A stretch of DNA of 10,925 nt. Source: JAQUBU01 sp036677685 (GTDB lineage Bacteria; Bacillota; Syntrophomonadia; Syntrophomonadales; Syntrophomonadaceae). The position numbers and the translations under genes were made by a program. The stretch spans positions 1 to 10,925 of the forward strand of contig JAVBWA010000030.1 in assembly GCA_036677685.1 (NCBI GenBank), given 5' to 3'. The notes beneath the pieces were generated by a model. That model ran no database searches, was not told the origin of the DNA, and worked only from the letters and a program-made list of their open reading frames with translations. Positions 1-7,326 of this stretch are shown here, piece after piece. Positions within the stretch are counted from its first letter, which is position 1, and each line of letters opens with the position of its first letter.

Positions 1-159
1 CGTCGAGAAAAATTTTCGCAGGGGAAGGCGGAGGAATGAGTAATACTGGACGTATTTCGATTGACGACAACGAAGCCCTGTGGAAATTTGGCCGGCGGGA
101 ATGAAAGTTTTAGGCGTTACAGAGTACTAGATTAGAAAAGCAAAACGGAGGCATCGGTA
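1..159 (+). other. Upstream leader region, no recognised gene
   Basis: No family is recognisable here. One frame (bases 3-104) is open from the window edge to a TGA at 102-104, so it could be the last 33 codons of an upstream gene; the predicted peptide has no motif I know. An in-frame ATG at 36 has a GGAGG only one base upstream, too close to act as a normal ribosome binding site. The GC-richer stretch around 75-105 (GGCCGGCGGGAATG) looks more like a structured leader than coding sequence. The DegV ribosome binding site (GGAGG, 147-151) lies at the end. No clear promoter or terminator is seen. Confidence 0.3.
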
Positions 160-1017
160 ATGGGAATTAAAATTTTTAGCGACAGCACAGCATATATTAG
201 CAAATCTTTGCAAGAGGAACTTGATATAACTATCCTGCCTCTAAGTATTCACTTTCCGGACGAATCATATTTGGAAACCGAAGTTGATTACGATTACTTT
301 TATAATAAAGTTGAGCGAACCGGAATAATCCCCACCTCGTCACAGCCGGCTGCCGGCGAAATTTATGACGCTTTCGAGAGTGCTATAGCAGGGGGTGACG
401 ATGTTTTAGGAATATTTATTTCCTCTACCATGAGTGGAACCTATGCCAGTGCTTTGAGCATCCGGGAGCAGTTTATGAAGAAATACCCTTCAGCTATTAT
501 CGAAGTGTTTGACTCGCATACCAATTGTATGGCCCTTGGTTTACAGGCTCTGGCCGCAGCGCGGGCGGTTAAAACCGGCTGTAATATGGATCAAGCCTTG
601 CAGGCGGCCGCAATTGCCCGGGAGCGGGTTCGCTTTTATTTTGTGCCTGAAACTCTTAAATATTTGAAGAAAGGTGGACGTATAGGAACCGCATCTGCTC
701 TGCTGGGTTCCATATTAAACATTTGTCCCATCTTAACCGTTGATATGGAAAAGGGGATGACCCATCTCATGGAGAAATGCCGCGGTACTTCCAATGCCAT
801 CAAACGTATTCTTAGTATTATGGAAAAGGATAGCAAGGAATTTGGTTTGCAGGAAATAATCGTCCATCATATCAATGCACCTGCAAAAGCCCGGCAATTA
901 AAAAATGTTCTTACAGAACTCTATGCTTTACCAATAAAGGTTTGCACAATCGGTCCGGTTATTGGTTTGCATACCGGGTTGGGCACGGTCGGGGTGGTTT
1001 ATTGTACAAAGAATTAA
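160..1017 (+). CDS. DegV family protein (fatty-acid-binding)
   Basis: A 285-residue protein of full DegV length. DegV proteins are cytoplasmic two-domain proteins that bind a fatty acid; in Gram-positive bacteria some (FakB) present the fatty acid to the kinase FakA. Visible family hallmarks are the N-terminal FSDSTAYI (residues 6-13), PTSSQPAAGEIYDAF (58-72), the ISSTMSGTY loop (87-95) that contacts the lipid carboxylate in solved members, ETLKYLKKGGRIG (164-176), and the C-terminal GPVIGLHTGLGTVGVVY (265-281). The ATG at 160 is chosen because GGAGG (147-151) sits 8 bases upstream. No fakA-like gene is in the window, so the specific FakB role is not shown. It seems to be a single gene: 176 bases separate it from the next operon. 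Family assignment is firm; the ligand is inference. Confidence 0.93.
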   Translation: MGIKIFSDSTAYISKSLQEELDITILPLSIHFPDESYLETEVDYDYFYNKVERTGIIPTSSQPAAGEIYDAFESAIAGGDDVLGIFISSTMSGTYASALSIREQFMKKYPSAIIEVFDSHTNCMALGLQALAAARAVKTGCNMDQALQAAAIARERVRFYFVPETLKYLKKGGRIGTASALLGSILNICPILTVDMEKGMTHLMEKCRGTSNAIKRILSIMEKDSKEFGLQEIIVHHINAPAKARQLKNVLTELYALPIKVCTIGPVIGLHTGLGTVGVVYCTKN

Positions 1018-1120
1018 TAAGGGATTTATATAATCGTTGCCCAGGTTTTCTTCAGATTACAATGATTAAATATTTGTAGCAGATATTGCAAGCAAGCAGG
1101 AAAAACTGGAAAAATGGCGA

Positions 1121-1152
1121 ATGACCTATAATATAGGACATTTATAGGTCAT
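1121..1152. promoter_or_regulatory. Nested dyad with TATAAT, likely operator/promoter of the sia-like operon
   Basis: An 11-base perfect inverted repeat (ATGACCTATAA, 1121-1131, against TTATAGGTCAT, 1142-1152) has a 10-base centre. Nested inside is a second perfect dyad, CCTATA-A-TATAGG (1125-1137), so the TATAGG half-site occurs twice to the right of one CCTATA. A TATAAT (-10-like) lies within it at 1127-1132, about 60 bases before the start of the phosphatase gene. No good -35 sits 16-18 bases upstream (the nearest is ACTGGA at 1105). It could be an operator overlapping a promoter that needs an activator, or an RNA hairpin in the leader. It has no U-tract, so it is not a terminator. The dyad is seen directly; the role is inferred. 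Confidence 0.45.
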
Positions 1153-1193
1153 AAGTTCTAATTATATTCATGCATTTTGGATGGGGTGTAGTT

Positions 1194-3095
1194 TTGCATA
1201 TAAGAAGCTTGCGGGCAAAATTTATACTTGTTACTTGTGCCATATGTATTTCCTGCCTGATTATAGTGTCTTTAATCAGTTATCGCGTCTCCTACAGCAT
1301 AGTTAAAAGTGAAGTTAATAAAAAATCTACCGAATCAGTAAAGAAATATGCCAACCAGTTCAATACCTGGTTTGTAGAACAGGGTAAAGCTGTAAACGAT
1401 ATGGCTCAAGATATTGAAATCAATGACAATTTCAATAAAGATTATTTGCTCAAGTATCTAACTGCAAAATACCAATTCCAAAAATCTGACATAATCGACT
1501 GTTTCATGGGTTTCCCTAACCGGTTATTAATTGATGGTTCCGGATGGAATCCGCCTCCAGAGTATGACTGCACTTCTCGAAAATGGTATATCGGCGCTAT
1601 TAAGAATAATGGTTTAGTATATTCAACTCCATATCTTGATGCAAGTACAAAGAAAATGATTTTTTCAATTGCAGCACCAGTCAAACGAAACGGACAAATG
1701 CAGGGTATAGTCGGTATTGATGTTCTTTTAACTGAACTTATTGAGTTGGCCCAGGACTCTAAAACCACAGAATCGGATTATTCATTTCTTTTGGACCATG
1801 AACATAACTTTTTGGTCCATCCTGTAAAAAGTTTTTTGCCTGCTCCAAACAAAATGGTAAACGCTGCCGATGTACTGAACGGCCGTTATTTGCCATTGAT
1901 TGATGAAATGAGTAAAAACAGCGACCGTATTGTTGAAATTAATGATTATGACGGGGTTGAAAGATTTTTTATCTTAAGCACCGTTGAATCAACTAACTGG
2001 ACTTTCGGGGTGGCTGTTCCGAAATCAAAATATATGGCGGCTTTAAATCAATTACTCCTTGGTTTTTTGTTGGCCTTGGGCATATCACTAGTCCTCGCAA
2101 TTCTAATTATCTGGTTCTTTATAAACAGCCTGGTCACCCCCATAGTCAAACTCAGGGAAGCGGTTTGCCGCTATGCACTCAAGGATTTTAGCAGCCGTTC
2201 ACCGGTCTTAACCCGTGACGAAGTTGGTGAACTCAGTCAAAGCTTCAATAATATGGCCGATATAATTCAAGAGCACAGCCACACTTTGCAGGAAAAAGTG
2301 GAAGAACGCACTCGTGAACTATACGAGACCAATGTACGCATCATGGAAAGTATCGACTATGCCAAGCGTATACAAGCATCGATTCTGACTAATCTTGAAG
2401 ACAGAATAGCCATAGCCCAGGATAACTATTTTATTATCTGGAAGCCGCGGGATGTTGTAGGCGGCGATTTTTACTGGTGCAAACAAAGAGAATACGACTT
2501 CTATATTGCTGTAGTTGATTGCACCGGGCACGGAGTTCCCGGCGCATTAATGACCATGACCGTCAATGCTTTAATGGATAGGATAGGAGAAAACCCGGAA
2601 AGCCAAGAACCAGCTGTATTTTTGGAAAGGCTGGACCAGCTTCTCAGGGAAACACTGGGGCAGGATAATCCCGAGGCTTCGACCAATGACGGGTTGGATA
2701 TCGGGCTTTGCCTTATCAAAACCATGGAAAAGAAGCTTATTTATTCTGGAGCCCGAATCCCGCTTATTTATACCCAGGGTGGCGAAGTCGGAATAATCAA
2801 AGGCGACCGCCGGAGTTTAGGCTATAAAACGGCCAAGCCTGATTACAAATTCAACAACCATGAAATAGATTTGTGCCGTACTACAACGTGTTATTTATCC
2901 ACTGACGGTTTATTCGACCAGAATGGCGCTGAAAATGATTTCGGTTTTGGCACTAAACGCTTTCAAACATTAATTAATGGCATTTATGAACAATCCATGA
3001 ATAATCAAAAGGAAATAATTCTTGATACATTGGACCGCTATATGGGTAGCGAGGATCAAAGAGATGACATTGCTATAATCGGTTTTAAATTCTAA
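1194..3095 (+). CDS. siaA: SiaA-like membrane sensor: dCache-HAMP-PP2C (SpoIIE) phosphatase
   Basis: A membrane serine/threonine phosphatase of about 633 residues. Counting from the TTG at 1194: membrane helix about 10-30; an extracellular double-Cache sensor about 37-277 with the typical RKWY (129-132) and QGIVGIDV segment; membrane helix about 285-310; HAMP about 312-364; a short coiled coil; the SIDYAKRIQASI linker (386-397) common in SpoIIE/RsbU-type phosphatases; then the PP2C domain. Metal-binding aspartates are present in VGGD (D425), VVDCTGHG (D442), STDG (D571) and RDD (D624/625), so it should be active. The TTG is preferred because GGGGTG (1183-1188) lies 5 bases upstream and the protein then begins MHIRSLRAKF; an in-frame ATG at 1170 has no clear ribosome binding site and adds 8 residues. 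First gene of a four-gene cluster matching Pseudomonas siaABCD, where SiaA dephosphorylates SiaC. The architecture is firm; the substrate is inferred from neighbours. Confidence 0.88.
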   Translation: MHIRSLRAKFILVTCAICISCLIIVSLISYRVSYSIVKSEVNKKSTESVKKYANQFNTWFVEQGKAVNDMAQDIEINDNFNKDYLLKYLTAKYQFQKSDIIDCFMGFPNRLLIDGSGWNPPPEYDCTSRKWYIGAIKNNGLVYSTPYLDASTKKMIFSIAAPVKRNGQMQGIVGIDVLLTELIELAQDSKTTESDYSFLLDHEHNFLVHPVKSFLPAPNKMVNAADVLNGRYLPLIDEMSKNSDRIVEINDYDGVERFFILSTVESTNWTFGVAVPKSKYMAALNQLLLGFLLALGISLVLAILIIWFFINSLVTPIVKLREAVCRYALKDFSSRSPVLTRDEVGELSQSFNNMADIIQEHSHTLQEKVEERTRELYETNVRIMESIDYAKRIQASILTNLEDRIAIAQDNYFIIWKPRDVVGGDFYWCKQREYDFYIAVVDCTGHGVPGALMTMTVNALMDRIGENPESQEPAVFLERLDQLLRETLGQDNPEASTNDGLDIGLCLIKTMEKKLIYSGARIPLIYTQGGEVGIIKGDRRSLGYKTAKPDYKFNNHEIDLCRTTTCYLSTDGLFDQNGAENDFGFGTKRFQTLINGIYEQSMNNQKEIILDTLDRYMGSEDQRDDIAIIGFKF

Positions 3096-3136
3096 GTAAA
3101 TATTTAGGGTATAAACTATGGTATAAGGAGATGGGT

Positions 3137-3697
3137 ATGTTGTTGAATGAAACTCTCACAACTTTAAAAAGGACATTGGATGAGCACGGTATTTTGCTAA
3201 CCTTTTCTGGCCCACTCTCACAGGAAATCATTGAAGTGCTGGGTGAAGCCGTTAAAAAACATATTATTTCTGATGAAAGCATTAAAAGCAATACCTTAAA
3301 TATATTTTCAATTTTTATCGAGCAAACCCAGAACATCAAAAACTATTTAGCACGCCCGAAATTCGCCAATGAGAGCCAGGAATTTCACAATTCAGGTATG
3401 TTGATTATCGGCAAAGACAGCAGGAATTATTTTATATGTTCTGGTAATATGAGTGAGAAGAACGATGCTAAAATACTGGCGGATAGAGTTAATGAAATTA
3501 ATGCTATGGACAAAGAACAAAAAAAGGCCGCTTATAAAACCCAATTAAAGCAAAAGCGCGCACTGGTGGACGGGGAACCGGGAGGAGCCGGGCTGGGACT
3601 TCTGGAAATAGCCCGTAAAGCATCTGCTCCTATCGAATATTCAATTATTAATAAAAATGATAGATTTGATTATATTATTTTTAATGTTTGTATTTGA
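3137..3697 (+). CDS. siaB: SiaB family protein kinase
   Basis: A protein of about 186 residues matching the SiaB family (DUF6272), small GHKL-fold kinases that in Pseudomonas phosphorylate SiaC in opposition to SiaA. Visible features are an N-box-like FIEQTQNIKNY with E62 and N66, and a glycine-rich lid/G-box GGAGLGLLEIARKA starting at residue 149. There is no membrane segment. AAGGAG (3125-3130) directly abuts the ATG at 3131, so the second ATG at 3137, 6 bases downstream of the site, is the better start; the longer form adds two residues. It lies 41 bases after the phosphatase stop; that gap holds a direct repeat of GGTATAA (3108-3114 and 3120-3126) but no terminator, so cotranscription is likely. 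The position between SiaA-like and SiaC-like genes supports the call strongly. Confidence 0.85.
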   Translation: MLLNETLTTLKRTLDEHGILLTFSGPLSQEIIEVLGEAVKKHIISDESIKSNTLNIFSIFIEQTQNIKNYLARPKFANESQEFHNSGMLIIGKDSRNYFICSGNMSEKNDAKILADRVNEINAMDKEQKKAAYKTQLKQKRALVDGEPGGAGLGLLEIARKASAPIEYSIINKNDRFDYIIFNVCI

Positions 3698-3716
3698 TGA
3701 TTATAATTAATATGTT

Positions 3717-3723
3717 AGGAGGG
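3717..3723 (+). promoter_or_regulatory. Ribosome binding site that fixes the TTG start of siaC
   Basis: AGGAGGG is 7 bases upstream of a TTG at 3731. The nearby ATG at 3735 is out of frame with the SiaC protein, so this site decides the TTG as start. Confidence 0.8.
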
Positions 3724-3730
3724 TCAAGGT

Positions 3731-4102
3731 TTGAATGAGATAAATATTGAAGCCAGCAAATCAACACCGGAGATCAAGTTTAGTGAAAATACCCTGACGA
3801 TAAGCGGACAATCATATCCCGAAAATGCTGTTGGTTTTTATGCTCCGGTTTTTACATGGCTGGATGAGTATCTTGATAAGCTGGACAATGAAACGGCAGT
3901 GTTTAAATTTAACTTAATTTATATGAATACCAGCAGTTCCAAATGTATGATGGATTTCATTGATAAACTGCAGGAAGCATATAATCAAGGTAAAGATGTA
4001 AACATAAAGTGGTATTGTGATCCGGAAAACGAGAGCCTTCTTGAGTGTGCCGAGGAGTTCAAGGAAGATATTGATTTTCCTTTTGAGATTATCTTAATGT
4101 AA
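3731..4102 (+). CDS. siaC: SiaC family regulatory phosphoprotein (DUF1987)
   Basis: A 123-residue cytoplasmic protein of the SiaC (DUF1987) family, which resembles anti-anti-sigma (STAS-like) folds. Recognisable are the N-terminal IEASKSTPEIKF, the GFYAPVFTWLDEYL segment (35-48), and the phosphorylation-loop region YMNTSSSKCMMDF (64-76). Thr67, with adjacent Ser68-70, aligns with the region of Pseudomonas SiaC Thr68, the residue phosphorylated by SiaB. In Pseudomonas, unphosphorylated SiaC binds and activates the diguanylate cyclase SiaD. Translation starts at a TTG fixed by AGGAGGG 7 bases upstream. It is followed after only 4 to 13 bases by the GGDEF/HD-GYP gene, which fits a direct partner relation. 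The family call is strong; the exact phosphosite is by analogy. Confidence 0.88.
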   Translation: MNEINIEASKSTPEIKFSENTLTISGQSYPENAVGFYAPVFTWLDEYLDKLDNETAVFKFNLIYMNTSSSKCMMDFIDKLQEAYNQGKDVNIKWYCDPENESLLECAEEFKEDIDFPFEIILM

Positions 4103-4115
4103 GGATATGAGAGTT

Positions 4116-5753
4116 ATGAAAATTAAACAAAATAACCATGAATTATTCCACGCCGAAATGGATGTTTTGCATAAAGCCCAGCAGAACATCTACTCCCAGG
4201 AGAACGAGGGCAATCCTTTAATAGTACAATTTACGGAACTAACCGAGAATTATAGGAAACTATTAAAGTTGAGCGGCAAAATCGTTAGTATCAGCGATAA
4301 ACAGCAGTGGCATCTCAAACATATCGAAAGCTCGCTTAAAGACATCCTGGATAATGCCGGGCAGGGTTTTCTGACTTTTGGCGAGGATTTGCGGGTAAAC
4401 AAGCTGTACAGTGCGGAGTGTGCGAATATATTCGATACTCCGATCGAGAATTCGAACATTATTGAGCTCCTGGTCCCGGGGAATCAGGAGGAACAAAAAG
4501 AGAAATTTGCCGCGGTGTTTAACGAGGTTTTTCAAGCCGATGATGACAAGTCGAGGTTTATCGCCCTATACCAGCTGCCGAAAAGAATAGAAATCAATGA
4601 TAAACATATAAGTATTGAATACAAAGTAATTAAACAGTTTGATCAGGAAAATGAAAGAGATGCAATAATGCTCATCCTCTCGGATATTAGTGAAAAGTAT
4701 GCGGCAGAAAAACAAATTCTCTTCTTAAGCTATCATGACAAACTGACCGGATTATTTAACCGGGCCTATATTGACAGTATTCTGCTGGAACTTGATAACG
4801 AGCGGGAGTTGCCGATCAGTCTTATTATGGCTGATATGAACGGTTTGAAACTCAGCAATGATATATTTGGGCATGCCTTGGGCGACCAACTGCTGATAAA
4901 TATTGCCCAGGTTTTTAATGAGTGCTGCCGGCAAAGCGATATTATCGCTCGCTGGGGCGGAGATGAATTCATAATTATACTGCCTAAAACCAACCAGCAA
5001 GCTTGCGAAGCCATTTGTAAAAGAATAAAATCAACCTGTCTTAAATCAATGCATGATCCTATAGAACTCAGCGTATCCCTGGGGACGGCTACTCGCAATA
5101 ATCTGAAGGATGATATGATGGATTGCTTCCGCCGGGCGGAGAGTGCCATGTATGAAAACAAACTTCTTGAAAGCAAAGACAACCGCCAAAGAATTATTAG
5201 TAATTTGGAAAAGAAGCTGTGGCAAATCGAACACGAAAATGAAGACCACTGTGATCGAATAGCGGTTATGGTGGAGAAGTTGGCCGATCTGCTTCACCTG
5301 GCTCCGAATGAAAAAATAAATTTGCGCCGGCTGGCCTACTTGCATGATATCGGTAAAGTAATGGTACCCATGGAAATCTTAAATAAGCCTGCAAACCTTA
5401 ATTCCGAAGAATGGACAATTATTCAAAAGCATAGTGATGTAGGCTATAGGATGGCTATGGCGATAAATGAGCCCCAACTAGCTAAAGCGATTCTTTTTCA
5501 TCATGAACATTATAATGGGGGCGGCTACCCTCAGGGATTGAAAGGTGAAGAAATTCCTCTAATGTCCAGAATTCTTGGAGTTGTTGAAGCCTATGATGCC
5601 ATGACCAATGACCGGCCTTATAAAACGGCAATCAGTTCTGAAGAGGCTGCCATAGAACTTGAAAACGGCAGCGGCAGTCAGTTTGATCCCTTAATTGTTG
5701 ATTTGTTTTTAAGTATGATGAACATTTCCAAAGATCAACAGAGTTTATTCTAA
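4116..5753 (+). CDS. Bifunctional c-di-GMP enzyme: PAS-like, GGDEF and HD-GYP domains (SiaD position)
   Basis: About 545 residues, no membrane helix. Residues about 1-70 are helical and could be the docking stalk for SiaC; about 73-190 look PAS-like (LDNAGQGFLTF onward). The GGDEF domain has DKLTGLFNRAY, an intact GGDEF (281-285) and an allosteric inhibition site RQSD (272-275) at the canonical five-residue spacing. The HD-GYP domain has HCDRI (H378, R381), HDIGK (H410, D411, K414), HHEHYNGGGYP (from 462) and EAYDAMTNDRPY, so c-di-GMP hydrolysis also looks intact. AAGGA (4101-4105) is one base from the ATG at 4107 and ten from the ATG at 4116, so 4116 is preferred; the longer form adds MRV. 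It occupies the place of siaD, but Pseudomonas SiaD lacks an HD-GYP domain. Which activity SiaC controls cannot be read from sequence. Confidence 0.9.
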   Translation: MKIKQNNHELFHAEMDVLHKAQQNIYSQENEGNPLIVQFTELTENYRKLLKLSGKIVSISDKQQWHLKHIESSLKDILDNAGQGFLTFGEDLRVNKLYSAECANIFDTPIENSNIIELLVPGNQEEQKEKFAAVFNEVFQADDDKSRFIALYQLPKRIEINDKHISIEYKVIKQFDQENERDAIMLILSDISEKYAAEKQILFLSYHDKLTGLFNRAYIDSILLELDNERELPISLIMADMNGLKLSNDIFGHALGDQLLINIAQVFNECCRQSDIIARWGGDEFIIILPKTNQQACEAICKRIKSTCLKSMHDPIELSVSLGTATRNNLKDDMMDCFRRAESAMYENKLLESKDNRQRIISNLEKKLWQIEHENEDHCDRIAVMVEKLADLLHLAPNEKINLRRLAYLHDIGKVMVPMEILNKPANLNSEEWTIIQKHSDVGYRMAMAINEPQLAKAILFHHEHYNGGGYPQGLKGEEIPLMSRILGVVEAYDAMTNDRPYKTAISSEEAAIELENGSGSQFDPLIVDLFLSMMNISKDQQSLF

Positions 5754-5789
5754 TAACATATAACTAGGGACTTCTTTTCCTGGTACTGC

Positions 5790-5804
5790 TATGATATAGT
5801 CATA
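5790..5804. promoter_or_regulatory. Possible dinB promoter with small dyad
   Basis: TATGA and TCATA flank TATAG as an inverted repeat (5790-5804), overlapping TATGAT (5790-5795) and TATAGT (5795-5800), either of which could serve as a -10 about 30 bases before the dinB start. The candidate -35 for the second, TTCTTT (5772-5777, 17-base spacer), is poor. I see no LexA-type box (CGAAC-N4-GTTCG). It is the only promoter-like sequence in the 75-base gap between the sia-like operon and dinB. Confidence 0.3.
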
Positions 5805-5828
5805 CTTTGTTTTTCAGGGGGACTATCC

Positions 5829-7031
5829 ATGGCAGTTGATAAGAAATACGATTCCAGCCAGCTAAACATCCTGCACTGCGACCTGGATGCCTTTTTCGCA
5901 TCAGTTGAACAATTGGACAACCCATCTTTACGTGGTAAACCGGTGGTAGTAGGAGGAGACAAGGATGCACGGGGAGTAGTGTCCACTTGTTCATATGAAG
6001 CAAGAGAGTTTGGCATCAGATCAGCCATGCCCACTGCCCAGGCCTACCGTTTATGCCCTCAGGCAATATTCCTTCCAGTCAACATGAACCGCTATCTCGA
6101 AGTATCAAAACAGGTATTTAGTATAATAAGCCGCTATTCGCCGCTTATGGAGGTTCTGTCTATTGATGAAGCCTTCCTGGATATCAGCGGGTGTTTCCGG
6201 TTGTTTGGCAGCCCTGAAAATATTGGCCGTTTGATCAAACAACAAATATATTCGGAACTGGGATTAAAAATCTCCGTAGGTATATCCTATAATAAATTTC
6301 TTGCCAAACTTGGCTCAGATATGGATAAACCTGATGGCTTGCGCATTATTACCCGTGAAGAGGCATTGTTGCTGCTAAGACCACTGCCCGTATCTCGTAT
6401 ATGGGGAGTGGGGAATAAGACCCGGCAAATCCTGGATAAGCTGGGGCTCAAAACTATCGGCGATATTCAGGACCTGCCGCCGGGATGGCTGGAAGCCAGA
6501 ATCGGTTCAGCCGGACGCCTGTTCTGGGAACTGGCCCGGGGAATTGATGAAAGAGCAATCGAAACCAGTTATGAAAGAAAATCTATAGGCAGGGAAGAAA
6601 CTTTTCCTCAGGATATTAACGATATAGCTTTCCTGGAAAAACTGATTACCCGCTTTGCTGCCGAACTGGGCCATAAACTGCGTAAATCTGAGCTGAAAGC
6701 AGCAACTATAACTATTAAACTAAGATACAGTAATTTCAAAACCATCACCCGCCGTAAGAGCATTTCACCTTCTAACTCGGATATAATTATAACCCAGCAA
6801 GCCACCGAATTGCTGCGCCTATCCTATGATGGCCGGAAAGCCTTGCGGCTTTTCGGTTTATCCCTGGGTAATCTGTTGCCTGCTGCCCTCCCTGAGCAAG
6901 GCAGCCTGTTCACCTCCTCCTTAACTAGCAAACATGCTAATATTGACCAGCTTATGGATGATATACAGGAGCGTTTCGGCCCCGGGGCCATAACTCGCGG
7001 CAATATGCTTTCTGATAAAGAATCCAAGTAG
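5829..7031 (+). CDS. dinB: DNA polymerase IV (Y-family translesion polymerase)
   Basis: A 400-residue, full-length DinB-type polymerase that copies past damaged bases. Catalytic metal ligands are present: HCDLDAFF (D18) and SIDEAF (D113, E114). F23 sits at the steric gate position that excludes ribonucleotides. Further motifs are VVVGGDKDARGVVSTCSYEAR, GISYNKFLAKLGSDMDKPDG (152-171) and the thumb helix-hairpin-helix WGVGNKTRQILDKLGL (192-207). Little-finger residues follow to about 345, then a beta-clamp binding motif QGSLF (357-361) and a short tail. The ATG at 5829 follows AGGGGGA (5816-5822) by 6 bases. It stands alone: 75 bases separate it from the operon before it and 563 from the next gene. 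No LexA box is evident, so SOS control is not shown here. Confidence 0.96.
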   Translation: MAVDKKYDSSQLNILHCDLDAFFASVEQLDNPSLRGKPVVVGGDKDARGVVSTCSYEAREFGIRSAMPTAQAYRLCPQAIFLPVNMNRYLEVSKQVFSIISRYSPLMEVLSIDEAFLDISGCFRLFGSPENIGRLIKQQIYSELGLKISVGISYNKFLAKLGSDMDKPDGLRIITREEALLLLRPLPVSRIWGVGNKTRQILDKLGLKTIGDIQDLPPGWLEARIGSAGRLFWELARGIDERAIETSYERKSIGREETFPQDINDIAFLEKLITRFAAELGHKLRKSELKAATITIKLRYSNFKTITRRKSISPSNSDIIITQQATELLRLSYDGRKALRLFGLSLGNLLPAALPEQGSLFTSSLTSKHANIDQLMDDIQERFGPGAITRGNMLSDKESK

Positions 7032-7092
7032 TTTCCCTCGAAAAGCCTTAAAAAGATATTGTAGAAAAAACATGCCTTTTTGCTCCCTGACT

Positions 7093-7122
7093 CATTTGCA
7101 ATTCCATTTTGTGCATTTGCAA
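7093..7122. repeat. Direct repeat CATTTGCAA, two copies
   Basis: Two exact 9-base copies (7093-7101 and 7114-7122) start 21 bases apart, about two helical turns, so both would face the same side of the DNA. The second copy is also part of a TTTTG...CAAAA inverted repeat (7107-7111 with 7120-7124). The arrangement fits a transcription factor binding pair, but no regulator is known and chance in AT-rich DNA is possible. Confidence 0.35.
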
Positions 7123-7250
7123 AACAATACTAATGATTATATTATTAATAATAAGCAGGAATATATTAATCAATGTCGAATAATAATTTGATTCAATGAT
7201 TTAGTTCTACAGTTATGAATCTATCAAGATTATGAATGGAGGTGAGAAAA

Positions 7251-7298
7251 ATGCCGTCAAGCTTAAGCTTAGAACTAGTATTGAACCGTTCGGTTTGA
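7251..7298 (+). CDS. Possible 15-residue peptide (leader peptide or gene remnant)
   Basis: ATG preceded at 5 bases by GGAGGTGA, one of the best ribosome binding sites in the window, encodes MPSSLSLELVLNRSV and stops at TGA 7296-7298. A hairpin (AACC-GTTC-GGTT) lies over its last codons. In the overlapping frame a 31-codon ORF (7232-7327) ends in FGLRLALWTGGS and its TAA overlaps the ATG of the next tiny ORF (7327), which suggests that a frameshift may have broken a longer ancestral gene. No family is recognised, and real translation is uncertain. Confidence 0.25.
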   Translation: MPSSLSLELVLNRSV

Positions 7299-7326
7299 GA
7301 CTGGCTTTATGGACCGGAGGTTCATA

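Noticed and set aside
1..159. c-di-GMP (GEMM) riboswitch or other known riboswitch in the leader
   Set aside because: The conserved core elements of known riboswitch classes could not be matched by eye.
1170..1193. ATG at 1170 as start of the phosphatase gene
   Set aside because: There is no Shine-Dalgarno at the right distance, while the TTG at 1194 has GGGGTG 5 bases upstream and gives a typical N-terminus. Not fully excluded.
4766..5182. 138-codon minus-strand ORF opposite the GGDEF region
   Set aside because: It is antisense to strongly conserved catalytic motifs and shows no family features.
5754..5828. LexA/SOS box before dinB
   Set aside because: No CGAAC-N4-GTTCG-like sequence is present in the gap.
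7050..7081. Rho-independent terminator after dinB
   Set aside because: Only a six-base A/T-rich pairing across a 20-base loop, with no GC stem, so the call would not be reliable.
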